DNA of 64,000 nt from Persicaria tinctoria. Taxonomy: Eukaryota; Streptophyta; Magnoliopsida; Caryophyllales; Polygonaceae. Where the stretch lies: the NCBI GenBank assembly GCA_037127255.1, contig JBANSL010000013.1, positions 7,752,188 to 7,816,187 on the forward strand. Reading direction: 5' to 3'. Positions 12,455 through 25,172 of this stretch are shown here, piece by piece. Each line of letters starts with the position of its first letter. Within the stretch, counting starts at the first letter, position 1. The position numbers were made by a program, and so were the translations under genes. Under the pieces are notes generated by a model, which worked only from the letters and a program-made list of their open reading frames with translations, ran no database searches and had not been told where the DNA came from.

Positions 12455-12464
12455 TATATATATT
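12455..12464 (+). promoter_or_regulatory. TATA box of TauE-like copy 1
   Basis: TATATATATT about 50 bases before the ATG, followed by a C-rich leader (ccactcaaccccccttaaa). The same TATA and leader precede copy 2. Homology between the two promoters stops a short way upstream of this point (near 12420). Confidence 0.6.
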
Positions 12465-12515
12465 TCCACTCAACCCCCCTTAAATTTCCACCAATTAATT
12501 TCCCGGTGGAGATCG

Positions 12516-15500
12516 ATGGCTAAACCCGCCGGAGCAGTCGCAGCATTCGTCGCGGTGGCCGCCGCCTGTTCCTTGGCGTTGCTTGTCTCGGCCGATGAAA
12601 AGCTTCAGAAGGAGGCGCCACCGCCTTCTTCTTCCGGCAGGGCCTCGACGGGTTCCACTTACACCCACACTTGGCCCGTGAGATATACATATAACTATAT
12701 AAGCCCTTCATGAGGATATTTCATTTTTTTTCCTTTATTGATTATTGATTGTGTTCGTGTTTTGATGGATGGATCGGGTGATGAACAGGCGATGGAGTTC
12801 GGGTGGAGGATAGTTGTGGGCACCATAATGGCATTCTGTGGGGCGGCATTCGGAAGCGTTGGCGGTGTCGGCGGCGGCGGGATCTATGTTCCCATGCTCA
12901 CTCTTGCCATCGGCTTCGACACCAAATCCTCTGCCGCCATCTCAAAATGTAAGTCGGAATTAACAATTTAGATCCCCTATAGGCTATAACACTTTTTATG
13001 TGTTACACTCGACGTTACACTTAACTATTTCGAATATAAATTCACATTAAAAAAATTTTAAAATTATATTTATACTCTAGACACTTATATGAATATGTAT
13101 ATAATATTTTATTAATAAAATATATGTTTTAAAAAATATATTCTAAAATAATCAATCTTTTAATTATCTATAATTTTTAATAATATTTTTTCATGATAAA
13201 ATTTTATAAACATGTTAATAGAAGTGTATAGAATATAAATATAATTTTTTTTAATGTGAATTTATACCCAAAATAGTTAAGTGTAACACCGAGTGTAACG
13301 CTCGATGTTATAGGGGATCTAGACTGCAGAATCAATATAGTACGGAGTATTTTTTTTTATATTTTAAAAAAAAAAGCCTTCTTCAAATACACGAATTTTC
13401 ACAAAATCACCCTATACATTTGAAAATTATAAAAATCATCCATAACTTATTCTATTTTATAAAAATTGTATGAAACCGTGTTCATATCTCGAAAGAACAA
13501 GTGTATAGTTGTAGAGAGATGTGAATGAGACCAAAAGATTTCCACATCAAAAGTTGAGCACAACAAACCTTAATATAAGTTGGTAGACTACTTTTTTTTA
13601 TTATCAATTGATTATAGTATGAAACCCCACTCAGCTGCATGTGTGCCTGAAGTTGGGAGATTGCTTGTTATATTGATGAAATTTCACTGGTGCCATGTAC
13701 ATATATTTTTAAATATATTGAGGTTCAATTTTATAAATAAGGTGGTAAATTGACATTTAAAAACTTTTTTTAGACATAAAAAAGGGTGTGATTTGTTAAT
13801 GGTTATTCAAATGAAAAACCAAATATATGAATGTTGTTTAATACAAAATCAAATTTGTGGATGGTTTTTTACAATTTTCAAATTTATGGGTGGTTTTTGT
13901 AATAAAAAAATCCCATATTTCAAGGGTCATTTAATGTAATGTTCCCTTAAGACTTTGGTAACCATAACGTACGTACGTAATTAAGCGATTATATTATGGG
14001 GGAGTCGTACACTATATATATTTGGTCAGGAAATTCGTACTTATTATTGACCCTTTGAAAATTTCACATGCCCAATTTAAAATAATTCCATGGTTTAGTC
14101 TCAATTATTTCAATTCCAACACAAAAAATGGTCTAGCCACTACTGAGGTTTTTATTTCTCTTAATTTAATTAGGGACTATGAAAAGGATATAGATGGAAT
14201 CGACCAAAAAAAAATATAATAATTATTAAAAAAAAATTATAAGAAATCATTTGTCTATTCCTTTAGTGTCTATCTAATATTTTTTTTAAAAATAAAATAC
14301 TATAAATGAAAAAAATGTATGCCATAGTAAATACATGTACATACTACATAGATAGGCATCTACAATAGAATTTACTCTTTTTTCTCATAGTAAGCGGTCC
14401 TATATATGCATTGTCCATGTATATGGCTTGCTAAGGTTAGATACAACGCAAATCCCCTCTCGTATAGTCACGTTCAATTCAACGTGCACCGGTGCAATTA
14501 AACGTAGTAGGATTTTTAATTAATTATACTTTTAATCATCTTTAAGGGATACTTAGTCCACGTCAAAACCTAAAATGGCATTTTTCTAAACAAAATTTAT
14601 TAAAATAATACTCTCTTTGTTTCAAAATAAAAGTAACTTTACTATTCAACACGCATTTTAATTAGGTAAAAACTCTATAAACTATTATGATGGGAATTAA
14701 GGTTGCACTCGTTCAAGGTCCGATTAAGGTCGAAGTGGTCTTTTAGTCCGGTTTAAACACAAGGATCTAGATCGATCTTAAACAAGAAAACCGAAAGCAA
14801 TGAAGGAGCGAGGACACACGATATGTTTACGAGGTTCGGGCTAATCCCTACGTCCCCGGCTCTAGATGTCATCCAATATGCTCTAAAGGCCAAACGAGAA
14901 ACCAATACAAAGATCCAAGGAGGGCGACTACTAAACCGAATACATGAGTAGGAGGTAAAATACACTTAGAAAAACACAAAAGCAGTGGCAAGCTTAGGGA
15001 AGAAAACTCCCTTAAACCGAGGCGTCTCAACTCGGTAAGGCCTCGTCGGATATGTCGTAGCTCCGTTGAAGGTGGCACCAAGGAGTCCTCGTCGATCGAT
15101 TTCTCCATCAACGCCATTGCTGGTTCTTCTCCTCTCTTTGATGTAGCCATAGGAAGGCTCAGCCTTCTCGTGCTCCTTGGGATCTCCTACTCTCTCTCCG
15201 CTTGAGTCGGGCTCACATGGAGATTGCTCAAGAGCCTTTCTCTACTGATGAAACCCAGAACTCGAGCCTCTCTCTATCTTCTCTCTCGGCTTCACTCTCT
15301 TTGGTTGAACCGAAACCCTAGCCTAATCTCTCCTTTTCAACCATGGGAAAGGAGCTCCCAGGCTCCTTTTGGAGCGGCGTCTATCGTGCCTTATCTTACT
15401 TTAGGGTTTGCTGTAAAAAGCTTAGAAGGCTTGATATGAGCAACGGTCGAAAATAGAGACGTTGAGGCAAGGCATGGGCTTGGGCCTAAATGCCCAATTC

Positions 15501-18500
15501 CTAGTAAACTAGAATTACAAACTCAACATATTATTTTTTTTAATCAATTTTTTTTAATAATTTTATATTTGTTAGTAAAAAGTGTGAAATTATGGAAAAA
15601 AAATGATTAAAAAAATAATATTTCATAGAGTTTTTATCTCCTTAAAAAGCGTGCATTAAAGTCCAAACGACTTTTATTTTGAAACGGATGGAGTATCTTT
15701 TAATTATTGATGGAAGTGCCAAACTAGCTAGATATATGAAGAAACCAAAGAGTCCCATAATGAAAATATAAATGAATATGTTTAGTTTGCCGATTGGTTT
15801 TAGTATGAACCTCAATCAGCTCATGTGCTACGCTACAAACTTTAGTAAGGAGTACTAAGTATTCATATATGAGATGTGACACTACTCTTTGTGACACTAC
15901 TCTGTTTTCTTGGGTGTAGGCATGATCGTGGGGGCAGCTGGATCAACGGTTTTCTACAACATAAGGCAAAGGCACCCGACGCTGGACATGCCAATGATTG
16001 ACTACGACCTCGCCCTCCTCTTCCAACCGATGCTGGTGCTCGGCATTAGTATCGGTGTTACCTTCAATCTCCTCTTTGCCGATTGGATGATCACCATCAT
16101 CATCATTATCCTCTTCCTAAGTACGGATTCTCACTTACGCCTACCTTGCTATATTATACACTCATGTACTGTTTTAGAGCAGTTGAGTCCAATCAAACTG
16201 AACTAAGATCCATGAAAAAAAATCCCCTAAAACCCAAACTTATATCACTTTAGTTGAAACTAATTCCACCTTGCCAATGCAGCCACATCAACTAAGGCTT
16301 TCTTCAAGGGTGTTGAGAAATGGAAGAAAGAAACCATCCAAAAGGTGATTATGCATTATTTTTAACTTATTTTTTTACTCTTGAATTATTATGGGGGTAT
16401 TTAATTTGAAAACACTTTTTAATTTATTATCATTTCAGGAGGCTGAACAAATATTGAGATCTGGTGGTGAGCATGTCTTATATGACTATATCTATCTATC
16501 TACCTACCTACCTATCTGTATATTCAGTCTATTCCCATCTTTTTTATTTTACTTTTGTACGTAATGGCTGATGCGGATTAGTATATAATATATTCCTCGT
16601 TTGGATCAGAAATGGACAAACAAAATGGAGGTACATTAGAATCAGAAAACAAATCTTTGCCTGGAGGACCGAAAAACCGCCCAAAGGTATATATGAGTAC
16701 TTCGTATAACAATAAAATCTTCCGAATTCGATCACGAGTTGAAATTTTCATCCGGATGCAAATGAATGTAGGTGTCCCTAATAAGAAATGTGCATTGGAG
16801 CAAACTCGGTGTCGTTTGTTGCGTTTGGATTGCGATATTGACACTTCAGATCATCAAGGTTAACTCAAAATTAATCCTACTTATTTTTTTTTATGGGTAA
16901 TCCTTATGATAAATGCTAAATTGAATCCCTAGCTTGTTCTTGGATGCAGAGTTACATGACCACTAATTGTTCACCAATGTATTGGGTTGTCAACCTCTTA
17001 CAAGTATGACTTTTGCCCTAAACTAGACATATATATTGGTTTTCATTTATTGTTGTTAATCTACATATGGATTAATTGGTTGGTATTGCCTATGATCGCG
17101 TAGATCCCTGTGGCGGTTGCAGCATCAGGATATGAAGCCGTGAGGTTGTACAATGGGAAGACTGTAATTGCTTCGCGAGGGGAAAAGGGGACCGACTTCA
17201 AAGCACGACAACTAGTGTTCTTCTGCTTCATTGGTGTGCTTGCGGGTACCATTGGAGGCCTCGTCGGTATTGGTGGTGGTATCATTTTAGGGCCTTTGTT
17301 TCTCGAGATGGGAGTTCCTCCTCAGGTAATATGATCCTTGATCCAATAAGGAGATACATCGGCCAACCAATCAATCTCAAGGGATTAAGGGCTTTTCCCT
17401 TTCTATTCAATTAGGGTTTGAGGAATCTTGTGATCTAGTGGGCTACTCCAACTGGCTTTAGCTGGAGTAGCCCACTAGATCACATGTATTAGGATTATTC
17501 ATTCACATCTCAAAGATTAAGCAAACTTATATGTGAACATTCTTTGAAGGTATCAACGGCGACAACTACCTTTGCCATGTTGTTCTCATCATCCATGTCG
17601 GTCGTAGAGTACTACCTTCTCAAGCGATTCCCAATTCCATACAGTAAGTTGGATCAATCTCAACTACACTCTTGTGGTTAACATTCACAAAACCCTTAAA
17701 ATCAATATGCATTTGTCAAAGATGATGACAATTGATCAAATTGATTAATGAGTGAATCTATCTATACCTTATTTCTTGGATGCAGCTTTGTACTTTGTTG
17801 GAGTGACGACCATAGCAGCACTTGTAGGACAATATGTCGTCAAGAAAGTGATTGCCGTCTTAGGAAGAGCGTCTATTATCATCTTTATCCTCGCTTTCAC
17901 CATATTCATCAGTACCTTTTTGATTGGTAAGTTTACTTATTTTATCCAATGTGACTTCATGAGATCTTTATTGCCAATTCGGCCCAATGGGCCGGATTAG
18001 AAGGTTGGGCCCATTAGGTCTTGTGTTTTTTTAAGCGAGTTCTTTATACATAGATATAGACACAAACGAAAGTGGATATAGCGTCACATGTGACATGTTG
18101 TGGTTGATTCTAAGGGAAAAAAAACATTTCCGTTAATTTTTTTATTAAAATAATATATTTTCATAATTTATAAAAAGTTATGATAAGTCATGCTTACTAA
18201 AAAATATTAATAGATAAATATTTGATAAGTGTTATTTTATTTATATCTAGATTATTTTTTGGCATAAAGAATCACTTATATCAAAATTAATTATTTGATA
18301 GTTGTTAATATTAATAGATAAATATTTAATAAATACCCTAATATGAAACAACTTAAATTTAATTAAATTAGGGGTTTTCAAAGCTTATTAATCAAGGTTT
18401 TTGGTAATGGGCCTGCAGGGATTGAAGGGCTAATACACATGTTCCACAAAATAGGGCATCACAACTACATGGGGTTCGAAAGCATGTGTGCAACCCATTA

Positions 18501-18507
18501 TCGTTAG
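12516..18507 (+). CDS. TauE/SafE-family membrane protein (sulfite/anion exporter family), copy 1
   Basis: Twelve exons with GT-AG introns: 12516-12677, 12789-12948, 15920-16120, 16283-16344, 16439-16466, 16610-16686, 16772-16858, 16950-17003, 17104-17325, 17550-17643, 17786-17926, 18419-18507 (stop TAG). The frame is kept across all junctions and gives 458 residues, close to the usual plant length. Residues 1-26 look like a signal peptide (ending LLVSA). Two glycine-rich repeats mark the family: [11 protein letters not shown] (about 79-89) and [14 protein letters not shown] (about 328-341), each opening a bundle of membrane helices. A hydrophilic loop spans about 196-230. Near the C terminus is the typical YMGFES stretch. 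Bacterial relatives export sulfite or sulfonate-derived anions; the plant substrate is not known. Introns 2 and 9 carry a MITE, a solo LTR and a hairpin. Confidence 0.9.
12971..13319. mobile_element. MITE with TA duplication in intron 2 of copy 1
   Basis: Long inverted ends (GATCCCCTATA... on both strands, with about 85 bases of imperfect pairing that include gttacacttaactattt) and flanking TA (12969-12970, 13320-13321). An orthologous copy sits in intron 2 of gene copy 2 (27839-28195), so it predates their duplication. Confidence 0.75.
14611..15693. mobile_element. Stowaway-like MITE split by a solo LTR (intron 2, copy 1)
   Basis: Ends CTCTCTTTGTTTCAAAATAA (left) and CTCCATCCGTTTCAAAATAA (opposite strand, right), with flanking TA at 14609-14610 and 15694-15695. 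Without the LTR inside it, the MITE is about 237 bp. Gene copy 3 has the matching empty site at 56941-56942. Confidence 0.85.
14688..15528 (-). mobile_element. Solo LTR (841 bp) nested in the MITE
   Basis: Starts TGATGGGAATT and ends CTCAACA on the plus strand, that is TGTTGAG...CCCATCA on the other strand. The 5-bp duplication TATTA lies at 14683-14687 and 15529-15533. No internal domain is present, so it is a solo LTR left by recombination between LTRs. The orientation is a guess. Confidence 0.8.
17430..17483. repeat. Perfect 21-bp hairpin in intron 9 of copy 1
   Basis: Arms 17430-17450 and 17463-17483 (gtgatctagtgggctactcc and its inverse) pair completely around a 12-base loop. The same hairpin is present in copies 2 and 3 with one or a few mismatches. 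Confidence 0.85.
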
Positions 18508-18880
18508 ATGATCGATCAAGCCCTATACATGTACCTTTTTTTATTTTTTCCGTGAGTATTTATATATGTCCACTTTGTGAGCTCCACTCAGGCCCGGACT
18601 GGATGTGAGGCCCAACCGGCCCTCATTTCCGATAGTTCTATTAATATAAAGTCTTATTATTAGTTACCTTGTATGCTTATTTTGTGTTTATGGACGCGGG
18701 ACAAAAATGGATCCCATCATCCCAACTCGGCAAGTCCCAAACCTATCAAGCACAAATCAATTAATTTGATTTAAAAAAAATGTCCCTTTCACCCCACAAG
18801 CTCTTAATTCGAGTGAAATAAGCTCTTAATTCGAGTGAAATAAGGTGAAATCCCATTAGGATCCTAAGATATACTAGCAA
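18508..18880. other. 3' flank of gene copy 1
   Basis: Homologous to the 3' flank of copy 2 (37766-38122). A 22-bp unit (agctcttaattcgagtgaaa) is present twice here (around 18801-18844) but once in the other copy. No gene is seen. It ends at the deletion junction near 18880. Confidence 0.7.
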
Positions 18881-19777
18881 TTCAAACCTAAGAATCTACG
18901 ATAATTTATTAATTCTCAAGAGTCCTTAACAATCGTTTAAATGTCACAATAACAATTGTTGATTCCTCAAGTTCAATCCTAGGGTTCCAATAGACACAAT
19001 TCCCCTTTCGGGTTCATGAAATCCATCCAAGTATCCAATTTCAATTCGCAGCGGTAGCATCTTGAATCTAAAAATGATTCTAATTGATTGACATCAATTA
19101 GGTTAAGCAACTAGGATCAAATCAATTCATAAAATTCAGACTAAGTTCAAGAAAATATCGAAATCAAACAATTCGTGACATTGTCGGGTTCACCCTAACC
19201 CTAGAACGGAAAATTTAGCTAAACATAATATAGAAAGCAATTGAATAAATTAAAGACATGCTTAAAATAAAATGCAAACCAGAAATCTTCGCCCTCGATC
19301 TAAAGTGCAGTACCGAAAACAAAAGAAACAAAACTAAACTGAAACCTAAAACTACGCCGGCCGTAGCCTTGCGGCGTTCCTCCAAAATCTGAACCAAGAG
19401 CCCCCCTTGTTCTTCCACATACAGTATATATTTAGATAACTTTATAAAAATTACAATTTCAGCCCACGAAGTTAAAGAATTAAAATCTAACCCAACACCC
19501 AATTATAAAGTTAATTCTATCAAACAACCCTCAAGTTTAGAAACTTCTCAATTGCCAATTTAGCTCCTCAAGTTCAATCCAATATCCTCGCCGCTCCATA
19601 TTAAAGCTTGAATTTCCACAATATCGCTTTCAAAGTGCCTGAAATCAATAAAAACCCGGTGTGGACTCCGAAAATGCAAAAAAAACTACATAAAGTATAA
19701 AATATGATAAATATGCATAAAAATGATCTAAACTAATATGCAAATGCAACCCTAAAATATGACTAAATTAGATGTCA
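18881..19777. mobile_element. Truncated copy of the 1.35-kb insertion found intact at 39140-40489
   Basis: Matches 39591-40489 almost base for base. The left third is missing. Compared with copy 2, about 1.47 kb (roughly 38123-39588) has been deleted here, with a 2-3 base overlap at the junction (agca|att). It runs into the remainder of the element A 5' LTR at 19778. Confidence 0.8.
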
Positions 19778-20040
19778 TCAGGTGTGAGGGCCAATATAAG
19801 GCCTCATCCTCCTCTGTAACAGACAACACGAGAGGGAATAAATCCCAACTTTCAGATCTCACTTTGCCTCCATTTTCTTCCTTCAATGTCGTTCGAAACT
19901 GGTGATTCCAGTTCATATGGTATCAGAGCAAAGAACGATCAAATCGAGGAATTGATTGTGCTTTCTAATCGAAGACGATGGGAGATACATATGCTTCACT
20001 CCTGCGAAATCAAGGCGGAGATCAGCATCTTCGGAATTAG

Positions 20041-23000
20041 GTGGGAGACCAGCAGATTCAGATGGCGTCTAATGATCCGCTTGCGAACTCGGATCATCCC
20101 GGCGCTCAGTTGGTTGCTGTTGTGTTCAATGGATCGAATTTCCTCAGCCGGATGAGGAATGTTAAGATTTCACTTGGAGCGAAATTAAAGCTTGGTTTCA
20201 TAGAAGGAACCGTGGTAAAGCCGCCGGATGATTCTCCCAATAGTCAGAGATGGATGAGAGCCGACTAAATGGTGAGGTGCTGGCTCATCAACTCCATGGA
20301 TCAAAGGATAGCAGAGTCCATCATGTATGCGACTTCGGCTCAAGAGATATGGGGAGAGATTCTTGAAAGGTATGGACAATCCAACATTCCTTTACTTTAT
20401 CGACTGAAGAAAGAATTGAACTCCATGGTTCAAGGATCAGATTCAGTGGGAGATTATTTCGGAAAGCTGAAGAGAGTTTGGAATGATATAGCGAGTCTTG
20501 AAGGTGTACCACAGGGTAATTGTGGAATCTTAGAGAAATGCACTTGTCAGGTGATACGAAAGATGATTCAAAAGGAAGAAAGAAACAAGTTAATGCAGTT
20601 TCTACTGGGATTAAATGATGATTATGAGTTTGCTAGAAACCAGGTTATGGCGATTGATCCCTTACCCAACCTGAGTCGTGCCTTTTACATTGTGAATCAA
20701 GTTGAGCAATGTGGAGGCACACCAAATGGTGAATCTGGATCACAGTCTAAGCATGGTGAAGATATTGTTGCCTTAAATGCAGGGAGAAATCAGTCTGGTA
20801 ATTGGAAAAGGGAAGGAGAGAAGAAACAACGTGAAGAATTCAAGAAGTGTGACTTTTGTGGCAACAATGGGCACATAAGGGATACCTGCTACAAGCTTAA
20901 TGGATTCCCAAAGTGTGACTTCTGTGGGAACAAAGGACACCAGATGGATTCATGCTACAAGCTACATGGTTATCCAGATAAGGAGAAAGGATCAAAGGGA
21001 AAGCAAGGTGCAAGATCGTCTGCTAACTCAGTAGATGTGCAGGGATCCAGTGAGTCTCCCTTGGATATGGGAAAAGAAAATCAGTTTGACAATGGCATTG
21101 TGAATGGTGTGTGCAGAGAGGTCATGAAGATGATGAAAGGAAAGCAAGTGCAGATGGAGAATGATGACTGCTTTGCTGCTGCAAATTTCTCAAGTAACTA
21201 CAATTACTCTAAAGCTTTGATGATTGAGAAAATAGATGGGAAAGAATTCTGGATTGTAGATACTAGGGCTACAGATCATATGCTATATGATTTAAATGTG
21301 CTCAAGAATAGACATAGGATTGCTAAAGTCATATAGATAGCCTTACCAGATGATTCAGTTATAGTAGTTGACACAGTTGGATCTGTCACTTTCAGTTCGA
21401 GTCTTGAGCTTAAGAATGTGTTGTATGTTCCATCTTTCAAGCACAATCTGTTGTCTGTGGGTAGACTAGTTGAGGAGACTGGATTGATAGCCATATTCAC
21501 GGCTCACAAATGCTTATTTCAGGACCCTACCACTAACAAAATTGTGGGAAGAGGACACAGGATCAGTGGGCTATACATCATCAAAACTGAGGATGCTGGT
21601 GCTATGCTGGATGTGCCACTTGGTGGTTTTTATGATTCAATAAAGTCTTGTAGTCACTCAATAAAACTTAAGGATTATCATGAACTAGATATTGTTCATG
21701 CAAGACTTGGCCATAGCTCCATATCCAAGCTTATGCACTTGGAACAGTTTAAACATTTGAATTGTAAAGACTTCTTTTGTGATAGCTGTGTTTTAGCTAA
21801 ACATCACAGATTTCCTTTCAATAGAAGTGAATCATTGGCTCCTAATGTCTTTCATCTTGTTCACTTTGATGTATGGGGACCCTATAGAGTGACTGCACAT
21901 GATGGTGCTCGATATTTTTTTACTGTCTTGGATGACCACAACAGATACACTTGGACTTATTTGTTGGCTTCGAAGGTTCAGGTGTTGACTGATATAAAGG
22001 GTTTCTTAGCCTATGCAAGGAATCAGTTTGAATGCACAGTTAAAGTGGCAAGGAGTGACAATGGATCTGCATTCATCCAGAGAACTTATCAAGGGTTGCT
22101 TGCTGATTTAGGAATTGTGCACCAGAAGAGCATACCTCGGGTCCCTCAGCAAAATGGAAGAATTGAGCGCAAGCACATGCATTTGATAGAGACAGCTCGT
22201 GCCATAAGGCTCCATTCAAGCCTCCCAATCAGGTTTTGGAGTGACTGTGTGACTGCAGCCACTCATATCATCAACTTACTTCTAAGTTCAGTTCTAGATT
22301 GGAAGGTACCATTTGAGATTTTGCATAAGAAACCTGCAGTATACCAGGCTCTCAAAGTTGTTGGTTGTTTATGTTTTGGGAAAAGGAGAACAGCTTACAG
22401 AGACAAGTTTGGTCATCAAGCCATCAAGAGTGTATTCTTGGGATATCCAGGAAATATTAAAGGATACAAACTCCTTGATTTGGCCCCCAACACAGTGTTT
22501 TTCAGTAGGGATGTGGTCTTCAGAGAAACTGAGTTTCCTTTCTCTAAGGAGTGCCCAAGCAAGAGCTCTAATTCTAGGCCTATCCTTCCTAGGGTGAATC
22601 CCTGTGATGATGAAGTGGTTCCTATCAGGCAAGCTTCTGATCCTCCCAGTGATATCAATTTTCCATATTCACATGGTGAAGCTTCTGGTGGTCCAAATAC
22701 TGACATTGACTTGGCAGTTGAACCAAGTTTGAGTGATGAGCAGGTAGTTGACAGTTCATAAGTGGTCCAGGAGATAGTTCGACCCTTGAGAAGGTCTGGG
22801 AGACAAAGGCATATACCAGCCACACTAACTGATTTCATTTGTCCTACATTGCATGCTTCTCCATCTCGATCAGCATCTTTCATGCTGAGACAGTTGTTTG
22901 ATTTGGGTGATTTTTCACAAGAATATGTTGCTTCTTTTCATGCAATGATAAACATTAGAGAACCCACATCTTTCAAAGAAGCTTCTAAGGATCCTAGATG

Positions 23001-24502
23001 GATGGAAGCTATGCAAAAAGAGATTGATGCTCTCCAACTGAACATCACATGGATAGTTACAGATTTGCCCATGGATAAGAGGGAAATAAGGTGTAAATGG
23101 ATATTCAAGGTGAACTACAAACCGGATGGTTCAGTGGAGAGGTTCAAAGCAAGGCTTGTTGCAAAGGGGTTTACACAAGTAAAGGACAAAGATTATAAAC
23201 TTACTTTTTTCACCAGTGGCAAAGCTTACTACTGTCAGATTAGTGCTAGCTTTAGCAACTGCTAAGAGTTGGAATGTGCACCAACTAGATATTAATAATA
23301 TCTTCTTGTATGGCTTCCTTGATGAGGATGTTTACATGAAACCTCCCGAGGGGTTTTTCACTGGTTCTCCAGGACAGGTTTGCAAATTATGAAGATCTTT
23401 GTATGGGTTGAAGCAAGCTTCCCGACAGTGGAACCTAGAGCTGTCAAAGTTCTTATGCTCCCTGGGTTTTGTGCAATCAAAACATGATTACTCTCTGTTT
23501 GTAAGAGAAAAGTCAGGCCTTTAAACAATTGCAGTTGTATATGTTGATGATCTCTTGATCACAGGTTCAGACACAACTTTCATCACACATAGTAAGGCTT
23601 TATTACATAAAGCTTTTACTATTAAAGATCTCAGATTAGTGAGGTATTTTTTGGGCATTGAAGTGGCTAGATTAGCTCATGGCATGCTTCTGAACCAGTG
23701 GAAGTATATTGCAGATATCATCACTGATACCCACATGATTGATTCCAAGCTTGCAATCTTCCCTCTACGTAGGGGGTTGAAATTGTCTATTGATGATGGA
23801 GAGTTGCTACCAGACCCAGAATCATACAGAAGGTTGATTGGTAGGTTACTCTACTTGAACCACACCAGGCCTGATCTCTCTTATTCTATAAAACATCTTA
23901 GTCAATTCCTGAGTTCTCCAAGACTTCCTCATTTGCAAGCAACTTTGCACATTGTTAGATACTTGAAGCGCACCATCAATTGGGGGTCTGTTTTACCCAA
24001 GTGAGTGTTCCATTTCTCTTGCTGCCTACAGCGACGCTGATTGGGGAGCATGTCAATTATCTGCTCGATCCTTGTCGGGTTATTGTGTCTTCTTTGGTCC
24101 TTCCCTCATCTCTTGGAAGACCAAGAAACAGAAGACGGTTTCTAAGTCGAGTGCGGAGTCCGAATACAGATGTATGTCAACTGCAGCGGGTGAAGTGGTA
24201 TGGATAACCGGGTTACTTCAGGATTTGTCTGTTGTTGTGCCTATGCCAGTTACACTCTTTTGCGACAATATAAGGCTGCCCAACACATAGCTGCGCATCC
24301 AGTCTATCACGAACGCACCAAACACCTCAACATTGACTGCCACTACATTAGAGAACGCATTGATGATGGGGTGATCCAAACTGCACATGTTCAGTCATCA
24401 GCTCAACTTGCTGACATTCTTACAAAACCATTGGGAGAGGTCCAACATAGGTACTTATCCTTCAAGTTGAGTTTGGTGGGTACTCCCCCAAGTCCAACTT
24501 GA
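20041..24502 (+). pseudogene. Copia element A gag-pol, copy 1, many stops
   Basis: In order: gag with two CX2CX4HX4C knuckles (CDFCGNNGHIRDTC and CDFCGNKGHQMDSC), protease (WIVDTRATDHM, where the catalytic DTG has become DTR), integrase (HHCC, then DVWGPY, SDNGSAF and NGRIERK), reverse transcriptase (YVDDLLITG) and RNase H. Single-base differences from the sister copy create stops at 20266-20268, 21334-21336 and 22759-22761. An extra T near 23206-23211 shifts the frame, and more stops follow near 23391 and 23521. A further one-base indel near 24270 is shared with the sister copy and so is older than the duplication. Confidence 0.92.
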
Positions 24503-24515
24503 GGGGGGGGGGGGG

Positions 24516-24771
24516 TATGGACCAGCTTAGCTCAGATCAGCTAGGACTACTAGCTCGGGTGAGGGTGGTTCAATGAGAGCTAGGAACTAGATGGATGAGC
24601 GACACGTGTATGGTGAGGATATGTTTCGCAGTTAGGTGTGAAGGCCTATATAAGGCCTCATCCTCCTCTGTAACAGGCAACACGAGAGGGAATAAATCCC
24701 AACTTTCAGATCTCACTTTGTCTTCATTTTCTTCCTTCAATTGAGTTCCAAACTGGTGATTCCAGTTCATA
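24516..24771 (+). repeat. 3' LTR of element A copy 1 (256 bp, TA...TA ends)
   Basis: Begins TATGGACCAGC straight after the G-run and ends CCAGTTCATA before TGATC. It contains a TATA-like palindrome ggcctatataaggcc (near 24644-24658), the probable LTR promoter. Confidence 0.85.
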
Positions 24772-24897
24772 TGATCTTCCTAGATAAACTGCTAAACTTC
24801 ATAATTAATTAAGCCAAGTTTGTTCCTGGATATATTTAACTCATTTTAAGCACGGTTAAGTTGAGTGACATTACTTGTAATTAATACGATTGTATAC

Positions 24898-24960
<63 letters not shown>

Positions 24961-25172
24961 TTAATATAAGTTATCACTTATTGATGATTAGAGAATCAAT
25001 CAGCTCATAGATGAAATCAATGAATAAGAAGAGACTAAGAAGGTCGAGAAACTTCCTGTTGGATTCAACAAAATTCAATGGGAATGAGAGGACATAAATT
25101 CTACTACTGTATTAATTTCCCCAACCAAACAGGCTAGACTTCCCTCTCTTCTTAGACTCCTTGTTGACAGTC
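24772..25172. other. Spacer with AT microsatellite
   Basis: Flank of element A, also present at 45414-45780. It holds (AT)28 at 24901-24956; the paralogous site is much shorter (about 45541-45568). No gene. Confidence 0.7.

Larger units (their letters stand above)
19778..24771 (+). mobile_element. Ty1/copia element A, copy 1 (5'-truncated)
   Basis: Remainder of the 5' LTR 19778-19917, ending TTCATA, then primer-binding site TGGTATCAGAGC (19918-19929), broken gag-pol, a long G-run (24502-24515) as purine tract, and the full 3' LTR 24516-24771 (256 bp). TGATC follows at 24772-24776. It is the same insertion as 39016-45413, duplicated together with the gene. Confidence 0.9.

Noticed and set aside
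12738..12971. Separate small genes at exon 2, exon 9 and similar open frames of the TauE-like loci
   Set aside because: Each frame runs through a splice site and aligns to one internal exon of the 12-exon model.
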